From NCBI GenBank assembly GCA_016789455.1, contig JAEUQU010000002.1:558001-622000 (forward strand): a DNA stretch of 64,000 nucleotides, read 5' to 3'. This DNA comes from Candidatus Saccharibacteria bacterium (lineage in GTDB: Bacteria; Patescibacteriota; Saccharimonadia; Saccharimonadales; Saccharimonadaceae). Numbering within the stretch: the stretch's first letter is position 1; every line of letters begins with the position of its first letter. Of the stretch, positions 42,060-49,894 are shown in pieces. A model generated the notes under the pieces. That model had not been told where the DNA came from and ran no database searches. It saw only the letters and a list, made by a program, of their open reading frames with translations. A program made the translations under genes and the position numbers.

Positions 42060-42165
42060 GTCAGCATTGTGGCCTGCCGGACCGGTGAAGGCTGGTGCCA
42101 GCCCGAAACATGAGGCCGACCGCCGACACCCCGATATGTTCGGGGTGCCGGCCTTTCTTTTTACG
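42060..42165 (+). ncRNA. Structured leader or small RNA with terminator
   Basis: Upstream of the GerW-like gene, about 60 bases can fold with GGCCT/AGGCC outside and GGCTG-GTGC-CAGCC inside. They are followed by a terminator: GCCGACACCCCG / CGGGGTGCCGGC with one mismatch, then CTTTCTTTTT. Aptamer-like domain plus terminator is riboswitch architecture, but I cannot match it to a known class. TTGACA at 42025-42030 may start it; the -10 is ambiguous. Confidence 0.5.
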
Positions 42166-42255
42166 GAAATGATGACATGTGCAAGATTCCTCACATCGGC
42201 AGCCGCCCCATATGACCTACGATAAAACTATCAGATAACTGAGAGGGGGTAGCAT

Positions 42256-42666
42256 ATGGACGCACAACAGATAATCGACATGGTGTCGCAACGGGTCCGC
42301 GACACGGCCAACGTCAAGACGGTCTTTGGCGACCCGATTGAGTCGGATGGCGTCACCATCATCCCCGTCGCCAGCGTCAAGGTGGCGGGCGGAGGGGGCG
42401 GCGGTGCCGGCCGGCCGAAAGGCGGCGACGCTGGCAGCGAGAAAGATACCGGCATGGGCCTGGGCCTGAAGGTGATGGCGACGCCGGTCGGCTATATAGA
42501 AGTGGTTGACGGCAAGGCCAGGATGGTTGATGTAGTCGATAAGAACAAAGCGATCCTTGGCGTATTGGTGGTGGCCGGTTTGGTTGCGCTCAAGCTGGGC
42601 ATGGCGGCAGCCTGGGGCGCCAAACGGCACGGCAAGATGATGAGGCACATGGCGGCCAGGTCGTAG
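42256..42666 (+). CDS. GerW/YtfJ-family protein
   Basis: 136 residues. DPIESDGVTIIPVASVKVAGGGGGGAG is the family core, and the C-terminal hydrophobic segment KAILGVLVVAGLVALKLGMAA plus basic tail is also typical. The Bacillus member acts in spore germination, but the family is widespread in non-sporulating bacteria with unknown function. GAGAGGGGG lies upstream of the ATG. A structured leader with a terminator precedes the gene and may control it. Confidence 0.85.
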   Translation: MDAQQIIDMVSQRVRDTANVKTVFGDPIESDGVTIIPVASVKVAGGGGGGAGRPKGGDAGSEKDTGMGLGLKVMATPVGYIEVVDGKARMVDVVDKNKAILGVLVVAGLVALKLGMAAAWGAKRHGKMMRHMAARS

Positions 42667-42690
42667 ACGACACTTTGTTACTATAGGGGC

Positions 42691-43113
42691 ATGAGCAGTA
42701 CCATCAAGACCCTTGTCAATGACGCCAGCGTCGAAGCTTTCATCAATTCAGTAGAAAACGAAACCCGGCGGCAGGGCGGCCACACCCTACTGGAAATGTA
42801 TACCCGCATCATCGGCGAGCCAGCCAGGATGTGGGGCAGCGCCATCGTCGGCTTTGGCCAATACCACTACAAATCCGAGCGGAGCCGGCAGGAAGGTGAT
42901 TGGCCGTTGTCAGCGTTTTCACCGCGCAAGCAGAATCTTACTTTGTATATCACGTTCGGATTTGACGGGCAGGAAGCGTTGCTTGAAAAGTTGGGCAAGC
43001 ATACGACGAGCAAAGGCTGTCTTTATATCAATAAGCTCGCGGATGTGGATGTGGCGGTGCTTGAGAAGATAGTGAAGGCGTCGCACGAGAAGGCGGTACG
43101 GGAACTTACTTAA
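42691..43113 (+). CDS. DUF1801 protein
   Basis: 140 residues with the YdhG/DUF1801 pattern: LLEMYTRIIGEPARMWGSAIVGFGQYHYKSERSRQEGDWPLSAFSPRKQNLTLYI shown in separate blocks across the chain and ending KGCLYINKLADVDVAVLEKI. The family is related in fold to frataxin-like/YdhG proteins; function unknown. TACTAT with a TGT extension (42676-42684) ends six bases before the ATG, predicting a leaderless transcript. Confidence 0.85.
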   Translation: MSSTIKTLVNDASVEAFINSVENETRRQGGHTLLEMYTRIIGEPARMWGSAIVGFGQYHYKSERSRQEGDWPLSAFSPRKQNLTLYITFGFDGQEALLEKLGKHTTSKGCLYINKLADVDVAVLEKIVKASHEKAVRELT

Positions 43114-43132
43114 CCATCGGGTTGTGCTCAGA

Positions 43133-43465
43133 CTATGTCTTTGGCGGAAGCGTCTTGGCGTAGACCAGGCCACGCCGGACCCAAACGGCCAACGCAGCAC
43201 CCTGCGCATCGTCCGCATTGACGCGGAGCCAGCCCTTCAGGGGGCGGTTTTGCATGACCATGATTTCGGCCGGGGTCGAAGCCAGCAGCTTGACTGTATC
43301 CTCCGGGTCGACGCGCACCATGATACCGCCCTGACCGCTGGCGCAGATGACGAGGTGACCCTGATACAGGAATGCCTGGCTGCCGAACATCCTTTTCTCA
43401 GTAATGTCAGGTTCGGCGGCGAGCAGGGTCCTGATGCGGGCGGCGAGGACTTCGTCGTATGCCAT
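43133..43465 (-). CDS. TfoX N-terminal domain protein
   Basis: 110 residues matching only the N-terminal TfoX domain (EKRMFGSQAFLYQGHLVICAS...PLKGWLRV). In gammaproteobacteria full TfoX induces competence, but stand-alone N-domains are common and of unknown function. It starts three bases from the end of the aminotransferase gene, same direction, so both are likely co-transcribed. Confidence 0.88.
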   Translation of the reverse strand: MAYDEVLAARIRTLLAAEPDITEKRMFGSQAFLYQGHLVICASGQGGIMVRVDPEDTVKLLASTPAEIMVMQNRPLKGWLRVNADDAQGAALAVWVRRGLVYAKTLPPKT

Positions 43466-43468
43466 GGC

Positions 43469-44392
43469 TTAATTCAATGCCGTCAGGTAGTGGTTGAGAG
43501 CTTTATCGCGGCCGTGCAGCACATCAAAGTAGCGCTTGGAAAGCCGCCTGGTCACCGGCCCGACGGTCTTGTCGCCAACGCGGCGGGCGTCAATTTCCAC
43601 GATGGGCGCCAGGTACGCCGAGGTGCCGCAGGCAAAGACCTCATCGGCGATGTACAGTTCCGTCAGGTCGATGTCACGCTCCTGGATGGTCAGGCCTTCA
43701 GCCTCGGCGATTTCGAGGATGGTGCGACGGTTGATACCTTCCAGCAGGTCACTGGTGGTACCCGGCGTGACCAGGACGCCGTTTCTGACCATGAAGATAT
43801 TGGCGGCACTGAGTTCGCAGACATGACCGGCGGCGTCCAGGAAGATGCAGTCATCGTAGCCGCTGTCGAGAGCGTCCTGCTTGGCCAGGACCGAGTTGAC
43901 GTAGGCGCCGTTGACCTTGGCGCGGGAAGGGATGGCGTAATCGGGGATGCGGCGCCAGACACTGGTCTTGAGGCGGGCGCCATCCTGCGGCACGATGGGT
44001 AGCGCCTCATAGATGAACATACTCAGGACGGTGTGCAGACCGCGCGAGCGGGTACCCGGCACCATCTCATCGACGTGGATGGTGACGCGGACGAAGGCTT
44101 TGTCCTTTACATCGTTGGCGGCGATAAGTTCCTTGACGGCGGTCAGAAACCGTGGCTCGTCCCATTCGGCCTCGAAGGTGTCAATGCCGATGATGCGCGC
44201 CGAGTTGACCAGGCGCTCAAAGTGCTCCTTGAGGCGGAAGGCGACCAGCTTGCCATCGGCATTGGTATGGACAGGGAAGACGGTGTAGACGCTGAGGCCG
44301 TAAAGGATGGCGGAGGTGGTGATGTTGAGGTGGGCGTCGGCGAGGGGGCGGATGGTGTTGGCGAAGTAGGTTTGGGGGTAGATGTGGGGCAT
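43469..44392 (-). CDS. ilvE: Branched-chain amino acid aminotransferase (PLP class IV)
   Basis: 307 residues. The PLP lysine lies in SRAKVNGAYVNSVLAKQDAL. ELSAANIFMVRNGVLVTP and GINRRTILEIAEAEGL are class IV signatures, and the N-terminal YGLSVYTVFPVH fits IlvE. It interconverts Leu, Ile and Val with their 2-oxo acids using glutamate/2-oxoglutarate. Without other branched-chain genes nearby it may act in catabolism or salvage. D-amino acid aminotransferase activity cannot be excluded from sequence alone. Confidence 0.88.
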   Translation of the reverse strand: MPHIYPQTYFANTIRPLADAHLNITTSAILYGLSVYTVFPVHTNADGKLVAFRLKEHFERLVNSARIIGIDTFEAEWDEPRFLTAVKELIAANDVKDKAFVRVTIHVDEMVPGTRSRGLHTVLSMFIYEALPIVPQDGARLKTSVWRRIPDYAIPSRAKVNGAYVNSVLAKQDALDSGYDDCIFLDAAGHVCELSAANIFMVRNGVLVTPGTTSDLLEGINRRTILEIAEAEGLTIQERDIDLTELYIADEVFACGTSAYLAPIVEIDARRVGDKTVGPVTRRLSKRYFDVLHGRDKALNHYLTALN

Positions 44393-44442
44393 GGTAATGC
44401 TAATTATATATCACATTGAAGTAGTGCATTGGCTTGGCGGGG

Positions 44443-44631
44443 GGTAGGGATCGTATCATTTTGCTCGCTCTACGTTCGTCTTCGCTGGCGCTACGACTCA
44501 CCCGTTTATGCCTCTCGCCGGGCAGCCTTCGTCTGCTCGGGTCGGCATATGATTTTGCAAGCAAAATCAGCGGCCAAGCAAGGCTAACGGAACGTCCACT
44601 GGACGTTCCGACCTCCGGTTCGATCCCTACC
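44443..44631. repeat. Palindromic element next to tRNA-Gln (diverged copy 3)
   Basis: Arms GGTAGGGATCG (44443-44453) and CGATCCCTACC (44621-44631) enclose several hairpins. Two resemble the core of the 18.4/19.5-kb elements in layout: TGATTTTGC / GCAAAATCA, then GC..CTAAC, then CGGAACGTCC-ACT-GGACGTTCCG. The right arm also copies the 3' end of tRNA-Gln in inverted orientation. Confidence 0.65.
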
Positions 44632-44642
44632 GCTCCCAGACT

Positions 44643-44680
44643 AAGAAAAATACCAGAACATGAGTTCTGGTATTTTTCTT
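44643..44680 (-). terminator. Terminator of tRNA-Gln
   Basis: A 17-bp perfect stem AAGAAAAATACCAGAAC / GTTCTGGTATTTTTCTT with loop ATGA starts at the CCA end of the tRNA gene. It is T-rich on both strands. Confidence 0.85.
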
Positions 44681-44754
44681 GGCTGGGACGGTAGGGATCG
44701 AACCTACGTATGACGGGACCAAAACCCGTTGCCTTACCACTTGGCCACGTCCCA
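44680..44754 (-). tRNA. trnQ: tRNA-Gln (anticodon TTG)
   Basis: On the minus strand the acceptor stem TGGGACG / CGTCCCA, discriminator G and an encoded CCA are present. The anticodon loop TTTTGGT sits on an ACGGG/CCCGT stem and gives anticodon TTG. The T arm is GTAGG-TTCGATC-CCTAC. Total length is 75 bases including CCA. Confidence 0.95.
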
Positions 44755-44847
44755 TCAGCTGGGTCTGCAGCAAAGGGATTATACCATTTTGAACGGGGGA
44801 GGCCAAACGGCGGCCACAGGGGCACGAGAACCAAGGCCGGAAGCGGC

Positions 44848-45408
44848 CTAGCGGGAAGTGACCTTCACGGGGCGCGACACCGTCAGCCCTTTCCATTCAA
44901 AGCTAAGGACATTGCCGCTCGGCTTCAGGACATCGGCTCCCAGGAACTGCCTATCGAGGGCGATGTCGGCAACTTTCGATTCGTTGGGCGCATAGGAATC
45001 GTCGGTCAGCGCCATGCCGCACATAGTGCTGGCGGCGATGTCATTCATACGCGGCTGCGGGCCGGTACAGGTAGAGCTGAACTGGAAAGTCTGAGGCCTG
45101 TCGGTCAGGTTAGTGACGGTCGTCTTAATGTTGGCTGCGCTGCGGATGACCGTGGGATCAGCAGCATCCTTATAGAGCGACACTGTTTGGGGGATGACGG
45201 CGCACAGTCGCATCGTCTCGTCGTCGGAGCAGATGGTGCGCGAAGATGGCAGACTGGCATCGCCGGCATCAGCCAGCCCGCCTTGCTCTCCGTAGGTCTC
45301 GTTGACGATGACACTGAAAATGATGACCACCAACGCCATCGCCAGCAGCACGATGACCGGTACTAATATCTTTTTGCTGATTTCTGTCTTTGCAGTAAGC
45401 TTCTTCAT
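44848..45408 (-). CDS. Membrane-anchored extracytoplasmic protein
   Basis: 186 residues. One N-terminal helix (KKILVPVIVLLAMALVVIIFSVIV cut here to its core at about 13-35) anchors a beta-rich domain with four Cys (TICSDDETMRLCAV; SSTCTGPQ; STMCGMAL), probably two disulfides. The strand pattern IKTTVTNLTDRPQTFQF is reminiscent of Ig-like/BsuPI-type domains, which is only a suggestion. It is transcribed away from sucC; the two starts are about 40 bases apart. Function unknown. Confidence 0.7.
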   Translation of the reverse strand: MKKLTAKTEISKKILVPVIVLLAMALVVIIFSVIVNETYGEQGGLADAGDASLPSSRTICSDDETMRLCAVIPQTVSLYKDAADPTVIRSAANIKTTVTNLTDRPQTFQFSSTCTGPQPRMNDIAASTMCGMALTDDSYAPNESKVADIALDRQFLGADVLKPSGNVLSFEWKGLTVSRPVKVTSR

Positions 45409-45450
45409 ACTTTTTATTCTACCTGAAGAGTGGGGTACAATGGCAAGTGT

Positions 45451-46533
45451 ATGAAATTGTTGGAGTACCAGGCAAAGAATCTACTGGCCATGCAAGGGGT
45501 CAGCTTGCCGGTGAGCCAACTGTTGGAATCGCCAGTGGCACCACTGGAACTGCCGTTGCCGGTAGTCCTGAAGATGCAGGTCCCCGTGGGCGGCCGCGGC
45601 AAGGCCGGAGGCATCAGGGTCGCCACCACCTTGGCAGAGGCGGCACAGCTCGGCCAGGAACTTTTCACGCGTGAAATATCCGGCTACGGCACCGAAGGTC
45701 TCCTTGCCGAAGCCTTGCTGGATATCAAAAAAGAATATTATCTGTCGCTGATGGTCGACACGGCCGAGGCGACCATCGTGCTCCTGGCACACAAGCAGGG
45801 TGGCGTCGATATCGAACAGGCGGCCACGGCCGAGGAGCCGCTGCGTCGTTTCGTGCTGGAAGCGGCACCAGACAGCGCGTTATCCGATGAGCTGCTGGCG
45901 TACTTCGACTTGCCAGCCGGCGCGGCTGACCAGTTGCAGCGCCTGCTTGGCCAGTTGTACGATGCGTTCGTCAGCGAGGATATGCTGCTGCTCGAGATCA
46001 ATCCGCTTGTATTGACCAAGCAGAACCAACTGGTCTGCGCCGACGCCAAGATTGAACTCGACGACGATGCCGGCTACCGCCACAGCCAGCACTGGCCCCG
46101 CCCGCCGCAAAGCAGCCAGTTTGTCAGCCTGCCCGTGGATGGAGGGGGCGGCCCGGTCTGGGGATCGATGGCCAATGGCGCCGGCCTGGCCATGGCCACC
46201 GTTGATGCCATCACCGCTGCCGGCGCCCGGCCGGCCAATTTCCTTGATATCGGCGGCGGCACCAGCAGCGACAAGATGCTGGCCGCATTTCAGCAGATAA
46301 GCAGCCTGCCGCAGGTCTCGGCCATCATCGTCAATATCTTCGGCGGCATCACGCGCTGCGACGATGTGGCCCGCGCCATCCTGAGCGCCCGCCGGGAAGT
46401 CGCGGGCCTGCCGCCGCTCTTCATCCGCCTGACTGGCACCAACGAGGAGGCGGGACGCGCACTGCTGGCCGAGGCCGGCATACCGCTCTATACATCACTC
46501 CAGGAATGTATCGAGGGAGCACTCCATGTTTGA
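45451..46533 (+). CDS. sucC: Succinate-CoA ligase (ADP-forming) beta subunit
   Basis: 360 residues with the ATP-grasp domain (MKLLEYQAKNLLAMQGV...VLKMQVPVGGRGKAGGI) and the CoA-ligase part (GGGTSSDKMLAAF, NIFGGITRCDDVARAI). The protein is a little shorter than the usual ~388 residues. It couples succinyl-CoA or a related acyl-CoA to ADP phosphorylation. TACAAT (45436-45441) ends nine bases before the ATG. It overlaps sucD by eight bases. Confidence 0.9.
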   Translation: MKLLEYQAKNLLAMQGVSLPVSQLLESPVAPLELPLPVVLKMQVPVGGRGKAGGIRVATTLAEAAQLGQELFTREISGYGTEGLLAEALLDIKKEYYLSLMVDTAEATIVLLAHKQGGVDIEQAATAEEPLRRFVLEAAPDSALSDELLAYFDLPAGAADQLQRLLGQLYDAFVSEDMLLLEINPLVLTKQNQLVCADAKIELDDDAGYRHSQHWPRPPQSSQFVSLPVDGGGGPVWGSMANGAGLAMATVDAITAAGARPANFLDIGGGTSSDKMLAAFQQISSLPQVSAIIVNIFGGITRCDDVARAILSARREVAGLPPLFIRLTGTNEEAGRALLAEAGIPLYTSLQECIEGALHV

Positions 46534-47389
46534 GCGGCTTCTCAGCAGGCCGCCGGTCCTCGTGCAGGGCATTACCGGCTCGCATGGCCTGTTCCACACC
46601 AAAGGCATGCTGGCTGCCGGCACCAATGTAGTCTGCGGTGTCACGCCGGGCAAGGGCGGACAGGAAGCCGCTGGCGTTCCGGTGTACAACTCCGTTAAGG
46701 CGGCAGTCGCTGCCCACCAGCCGCAGATCAGTGTCGTTTTCGTACCGGCGCCGTTTGCCAAGGAAGCCCTGCTTGAGGCCATCGAGGCCGGCATTACCTT
46801 CATCGTGGTCATCACGGAACATATTCCTGTTCACGACATGCTGGCCGTCATGCGGGCGGCCCGCCGCCAGGGCGTGACCATCCTGGGCCCCAACTGTCCC
46901 GGCATCCTTATTCCTGACATCATCAAACTGGGCATCATTCCTGCCAGCGTCGGCAGGCCGGGCGACACGGCCATCGTCAGCCGCTCCGGCACCCTGACGT
47001 ACGAGGCGGCTGCCAGCCTTGGTGCGGCCGGTATCGGCCAGTACAGCATCGTCGGCATTGGTGGCGACCGGATGCGCGGCGTCTCCTTCGTTGACTGCCT
47101 GGCGGCTTTTGAGGCGGATGCGGCCGTGCGCCGTATCGTGCTGATCGGTGAGATCGGCGGCCAGGATGAACTGCGCGCCGCCGACTACATCGCCCGTCAT
47201 GTCAGCAAGCCGGTCTATGCCTATGTGGTCGGCCATAGCGCCCCGCCAGAAACCCGCCTGGGTCATGCCGGGGCCATCATGGGCAGTCAGGACGAGTCGG
47301 CCGCTGCCAAGACTGCCGCCCTGGCCGATGCGGGCGCTATTACCGCCGACAGCCTGCCGGCCCTTATCGCGCGATTGGCAGAGAGCTGA
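46526..47389 (+). CDS. sucD: Succinate-CoA ligase alpha subunit
   Basis: 287 residues. GITGSHGLFHTKGMLAAGTNVVCGVTPGKGG is read as the CoA-binding fold in two halves, GPNCPGI is conserved, and the phosphorylated histidine lies in LGHAGAIMG. Translation is coupled to sucC by the overlap. The pair could be specific for succinate or for another acid such as malate; no other TCA-cycle gene is in the window. Confidence 0.92.
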   Translation: MFERLLSRPPVLVQGITGSHGLFHTKGMLAAGTNVVCGVTPGKGGQEAAGVPVYNSVKAAVAAHQPQISVVFVPAPFAKEALLEAIEAGITFIVVITEHIPVHDMLAVMRAARRQGVTILGPNCPGILIPDIIKLGIIPASVGRPGDTAIVSRSGTLTYEAAASLGAAGIGQYSIVGIGGDRMRGVSFVDCLAAFEADAAVRRIVLIGEIGGQDELRAADYIARHVSKPVYAYVVGHSAPPETRLGHAGAIMGSQDESAAAKTAALADAGAITADSLPALIARLAES

Positions 47390-47392
47390 CCC

Positions 47393-47851
47393 ATGCGCCG
47401 GCTCCATCGTTTCCTGGGCCGTCTGGCTGCCCGCACCATCCCAATCCAGCGGTTCGACAGGCGCCGGCGCGTCCGCGTGGCCGTCCTTGACCACGAGTCG
47501 CACATCCTGCTTGTCCAAAACTGGTTCGGACAGCAACTCTGGAGCCTGCCGGGCGGTGCCTGCAAGCGCAACGAGACCCCGGCGGCAGCCGCCATCCGCG
47601 AACTGCGCGAAGAAACCGGTATCGTCGCGCCGGTTGATGCACTGCAGCATATTGGGCGTTTCAGCTGCGATGAAGGCAGCCGGCCGTTCGTCGTCGACCT
47701 GTTCACGGTACGGCTGGAGCACCGGCTGGTAGCCAGCTCCCGTTCGCCAGAATTACTTACCTGCGACTGGCATGATACCGGCACCCTACCTTCGCCGCGC
47801 TCCACATTGATAGGGCAGGCCTTGCAAACTCCGTCCCTGCCGCATCACTAG
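47393..47851 (+). CDS. Nudix hydrolase (2)
   Basis: 152 residues with a complete Nudix box GGACKRNETPAAAAIRELREETGI. The basic N-terminus (MRRLHRFLGRLAARTI) may contact membrane or nucleic acid. It starts three bases after sucD, so it is probably the third gene of that operon. Substrate unknown; unrelated in detail to the Nudix at 35573. Confidence 0.9.
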   Translation: MRRLHRFLGRLAARTIPIQRFDRRRRVRVAVLDHESHILLVQNWFGQQLWSLPGGACKRNETPAAAAIRELREETGIVAPVDALQHIGRFSCDEGSRPFVVDLFTVRLEHRLVASSRSPELLTCDWHDTGTLPSPRSTLIGQALQTPSLPHH

Positions 47852-47898
47852 AAGCCATTCCGCTTGCACCACGCCGCCACTCCGCTATACTCATGGGA

Positions 47899-49215
47899 AT
47901 GAAACGAGCAAAACTGCCCGCCGAGCCGGTCGGCCCGGTCATTTTGGAAAAGCTGGTCAACGGCGGACAAGCCCTTGGCCGGTTGCCTGATGGCAAGAAG
48001 GTATTCGTATGGGGTGCCTTGCCCGGCGAGACAGTCATGGTGCGCCTCGCCCGCTCTAAGCGCGACTGGGCCGAGGGCGCGGCCGCAACAGTCGTGCAGC
48101 CCAGCCCGGAGCGCATCGCCCCGCGTGACGGCGAAGGCTACCTTTCGACCTCGCCCTGGCAGATACTTGACGAGTCCGCCGAGCTGCACTGGAAGCAACA
48201 GCTTATCCGCGACGCTTTCGCACAACAGGGTATCACTCTGGAAGACGAACGGTTCACCAATGGCGACAGCTGGTACGGGTATCGCAACAAGGTGGAGTTT
48301 TCCTGGTATGGCCAGACCGATGATGCTGGCCGCGAGCAGCTCGACCTGGCGTTCTTCAGACGAGGCAGCAAGGGTAAGCTGCCCGTAGAAGGCACCAGCC
48401 TGGCCCGTGAGAGTATCAACCAGGCTGCCCGCCAGATCCGCGATCTGCTGCGCGCAAAAGGCGTCACGGCCCGTGCACTCAAGACACTGCTTATCCGCTG
48501 CAACCAACAGGATGCCGTGACCGCGCAACTCTATGTCAAGGATGACGATTTTGCAGCCATCACCGAAACGGACGCAAAGGACCTGGGCCTCCACGGTTTC
48601 AGCGTCATCTTTTCCAATCCCAAAAGCCCCGCCTCGGTCATCACCAAAGTGCTCGGGCACTGGGGAAGCGAGTATCTCGAAGATAGCCTGCTTGGCACGA
48701 CCTTCCGTTACGCCACCGAGGGCTTCTTTCAGGTCAATCTACCGGTTTACGAACAGGCCCTGCTGGCCATGCGGCAGTGGATCTTGCCGGACACGCCGGT
48801 GCTCGATATGTACAGCGGCGTCGGCAGCATCGGCCTGACCATCGGCGGCAGCGCCCCGACGATGGTCGAACTGAACCGGGCCTGCGTGTTGGAAATGGAG
48901 CGCAATGTCCAGGCGAGCAGCAAGACGGCAGCCACCATCGTCCATGCCGCTTCGGAAGATGCACTGGACCATATCACCGCCGGCCAGACTGTCATCGTCG
49001 ACCCGCCGCGCGCCGGGCTGCACGCCGACGTGACGGCGCGCCTGCTGGATCAGCGCCCGCCAAGTATCATCTATCTCAGCTGCAACCCCAGCACCCAAGC
49101 GCGGGACGTAGCCCTGCTGCAGGCTGGCTATCGCATCGAAACCAGCCACGGCTTCAACTTTTTCCCACGGACGCCGCACATCGAAAGCCTTATCGTACTA
49201 AGCACCCTGGCATAA
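47899..49215 (+). CDS. RNA m5U methyltransferase, RlmD/TrmA family, without Fe-S cysteines
   Basis: 438 residues. An N-terminal TRAM domain (VILEKLVNGGQALGRL...VFVWGALPGETVMVRL) is followed by the SAM domain with DMYSGVGSIGLTIGG, IVDPPRAGL and catalytic Cys in YLSCNPSTQARD. The CxxxxxCxxC iron-sulfur motif expected after the TRAM domain is missing (region PRDGEGYLSTSPWQ). It should methylate uracil-5 in rRNA or tRNA. TATACT (47886-47891) ends seven bases before the ATG at 47899; an in-frame ATG at 47893 would precede the predicted transcript start. Confidence 0.9.
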   Translation: MKRAKLPAEPVGPVILEKLVNGGQALGRLPDGKKVFVWGALPGETVMVRLARSKRDWAEGAAATVVQPSPERIAPRDGEGYLSTSPWQILDESAELHWKQQLIRDAFAQQGITLEDERFTNGDSWYGYRNKVEFSWYGQTDDAGREQLDLAFFRRGSKGKLPVEGTSLARESINQAARQIRDLLRAKGVTARALKTLLIRCNQQDAVTAQLYVKDDDFAAITETDAKDLGLHGFSVIFSNPKSPASVITKVLGHWGSEYLEDSLLGTTFRYATEGFFQVNLPVYEQALLAMRQWILPDTPVLDMYSGVGSIGLTIGGSAPTMVELNRACVLEMERNVQASSKTAATIVHAASEDALDHITAGQTVIVDPPRAGLHADVTARLLDQRPPSIIYLSCNPSTQARDVALLQAGYRIETSHGFNFFPRTPHIESLIVLSTLA

Positions 49216-49265
49216 AAGAACCGTCCGGACACAGGGCGGCTCTTTGCTGCGTTTTCTGATGACGG

Positions 49266-49784
49266 CTACCTGCGGCGGCTCTTGACGTTGAGCACCTGGC
49301 CCTTGGCTTCGGAGTAGTAATCTATCTGGAAACTGACGCAATCCTCTGGCTCCGGGTCGCCTGGAGCCGGCGGCTCGGCGGTGTAAAAACAGCCGCTGCC
49401 ATCCGCCTGGTAGGCATAGTATCGGTAGTTCGTGCGGGTGGCGGGGCCAGAGGTAGCGATTGAATTAGTGGTGCCTGGGGGCGCGTTGGGCGCAATCAGC
49501 CCGGTGATAGGGAAGCCGGGCAGGTTGTTCTTGACCCAGGTATAGCCGGCGCTGGTCTTCATGCTTTGGTCGATGGGGTAGTGGCCGTTCTCTGTAAAGT
49601 ACAGGTCGAGTTGCGCGGCCAGCAACTTCATGTTGGTTTCGCGCTGATGATCACGGGCATCGCGCTGGGCAGTCGGGAAGACGGTAAACCCGACCGTCAG
49701 CAATACGCCGATGATAGTGATGACAATAACCATTTCGGCGATGGTGAAGCCCCGGGTTTGCTGTGTGCGAAGAAGACGTTTCAT
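49266..49784 (-). CDS. Type IV pilin-like protein (3)
   Basis: 172 residues. Leader TQQTRG/FTIAEMVIVITIIGVLLTVGF with mature Glu5 and the pseudopilin-like DARDHQRETNMKLLAAQLDLYFTENGHYP, closer to the GspG/PilE-type layout than the two pilins at 26-27 kb. Two Cys near the C-terminus may form a disulfide. It stands alone, distant from the other pilins. Confidence 0.9.
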   Translation of the reverse strand: MKRLLRTQQTRGFTIAEMVIVITIIGVLLTVGFTVFPTAQRDARDHQRETNMKLLAAQLDLYFTENGHYPIDQSMKTSAGYTWVKNNLPGFPITGLIAPNAPPGTTNSIATSGPATRTNYRYYAYQADGSGCFYTAEPPAPGDPEPEDCVSFQIDYYSEAKGQVLNVKSRRR

Positions 49785-49846
49785 ACTGTGCTTGAAGTAT
49801 TCATTTTATGCTATTGCTTACTTTGCAGTATAGCACAATTAGAGAC

Positions 49847-49888
49847 GCCGCCGGCGACCCGCACGCAGATGCGCGGGTCGCCGGCGGC
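49847..49888 (-). terminator. 16-bp hairpin after TetR gene 1
   Basis: Perfect stem GCCGCCGGCGACCCGC / GCGGGTCGCCGGCGGC with a 10-base loop, just after the stop codon. No T tract. Confidence 0.7.
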
Positions 49889-49894
49889 AACAGG

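Noticed and set aside
44618-44638. A second tRNA on the plus strand
   Set aside because: Only a T-arm/acceptor-like piece is present; the T stem does not pair and no 5' half exists. It is an inverted partial copy of tRNA-Gln.
44434-44694. Frames of 86-144 codons across the tRNA-Gln region
   Set aside because: They run through the tRNA gene, its terminator and the palindromic repeat.
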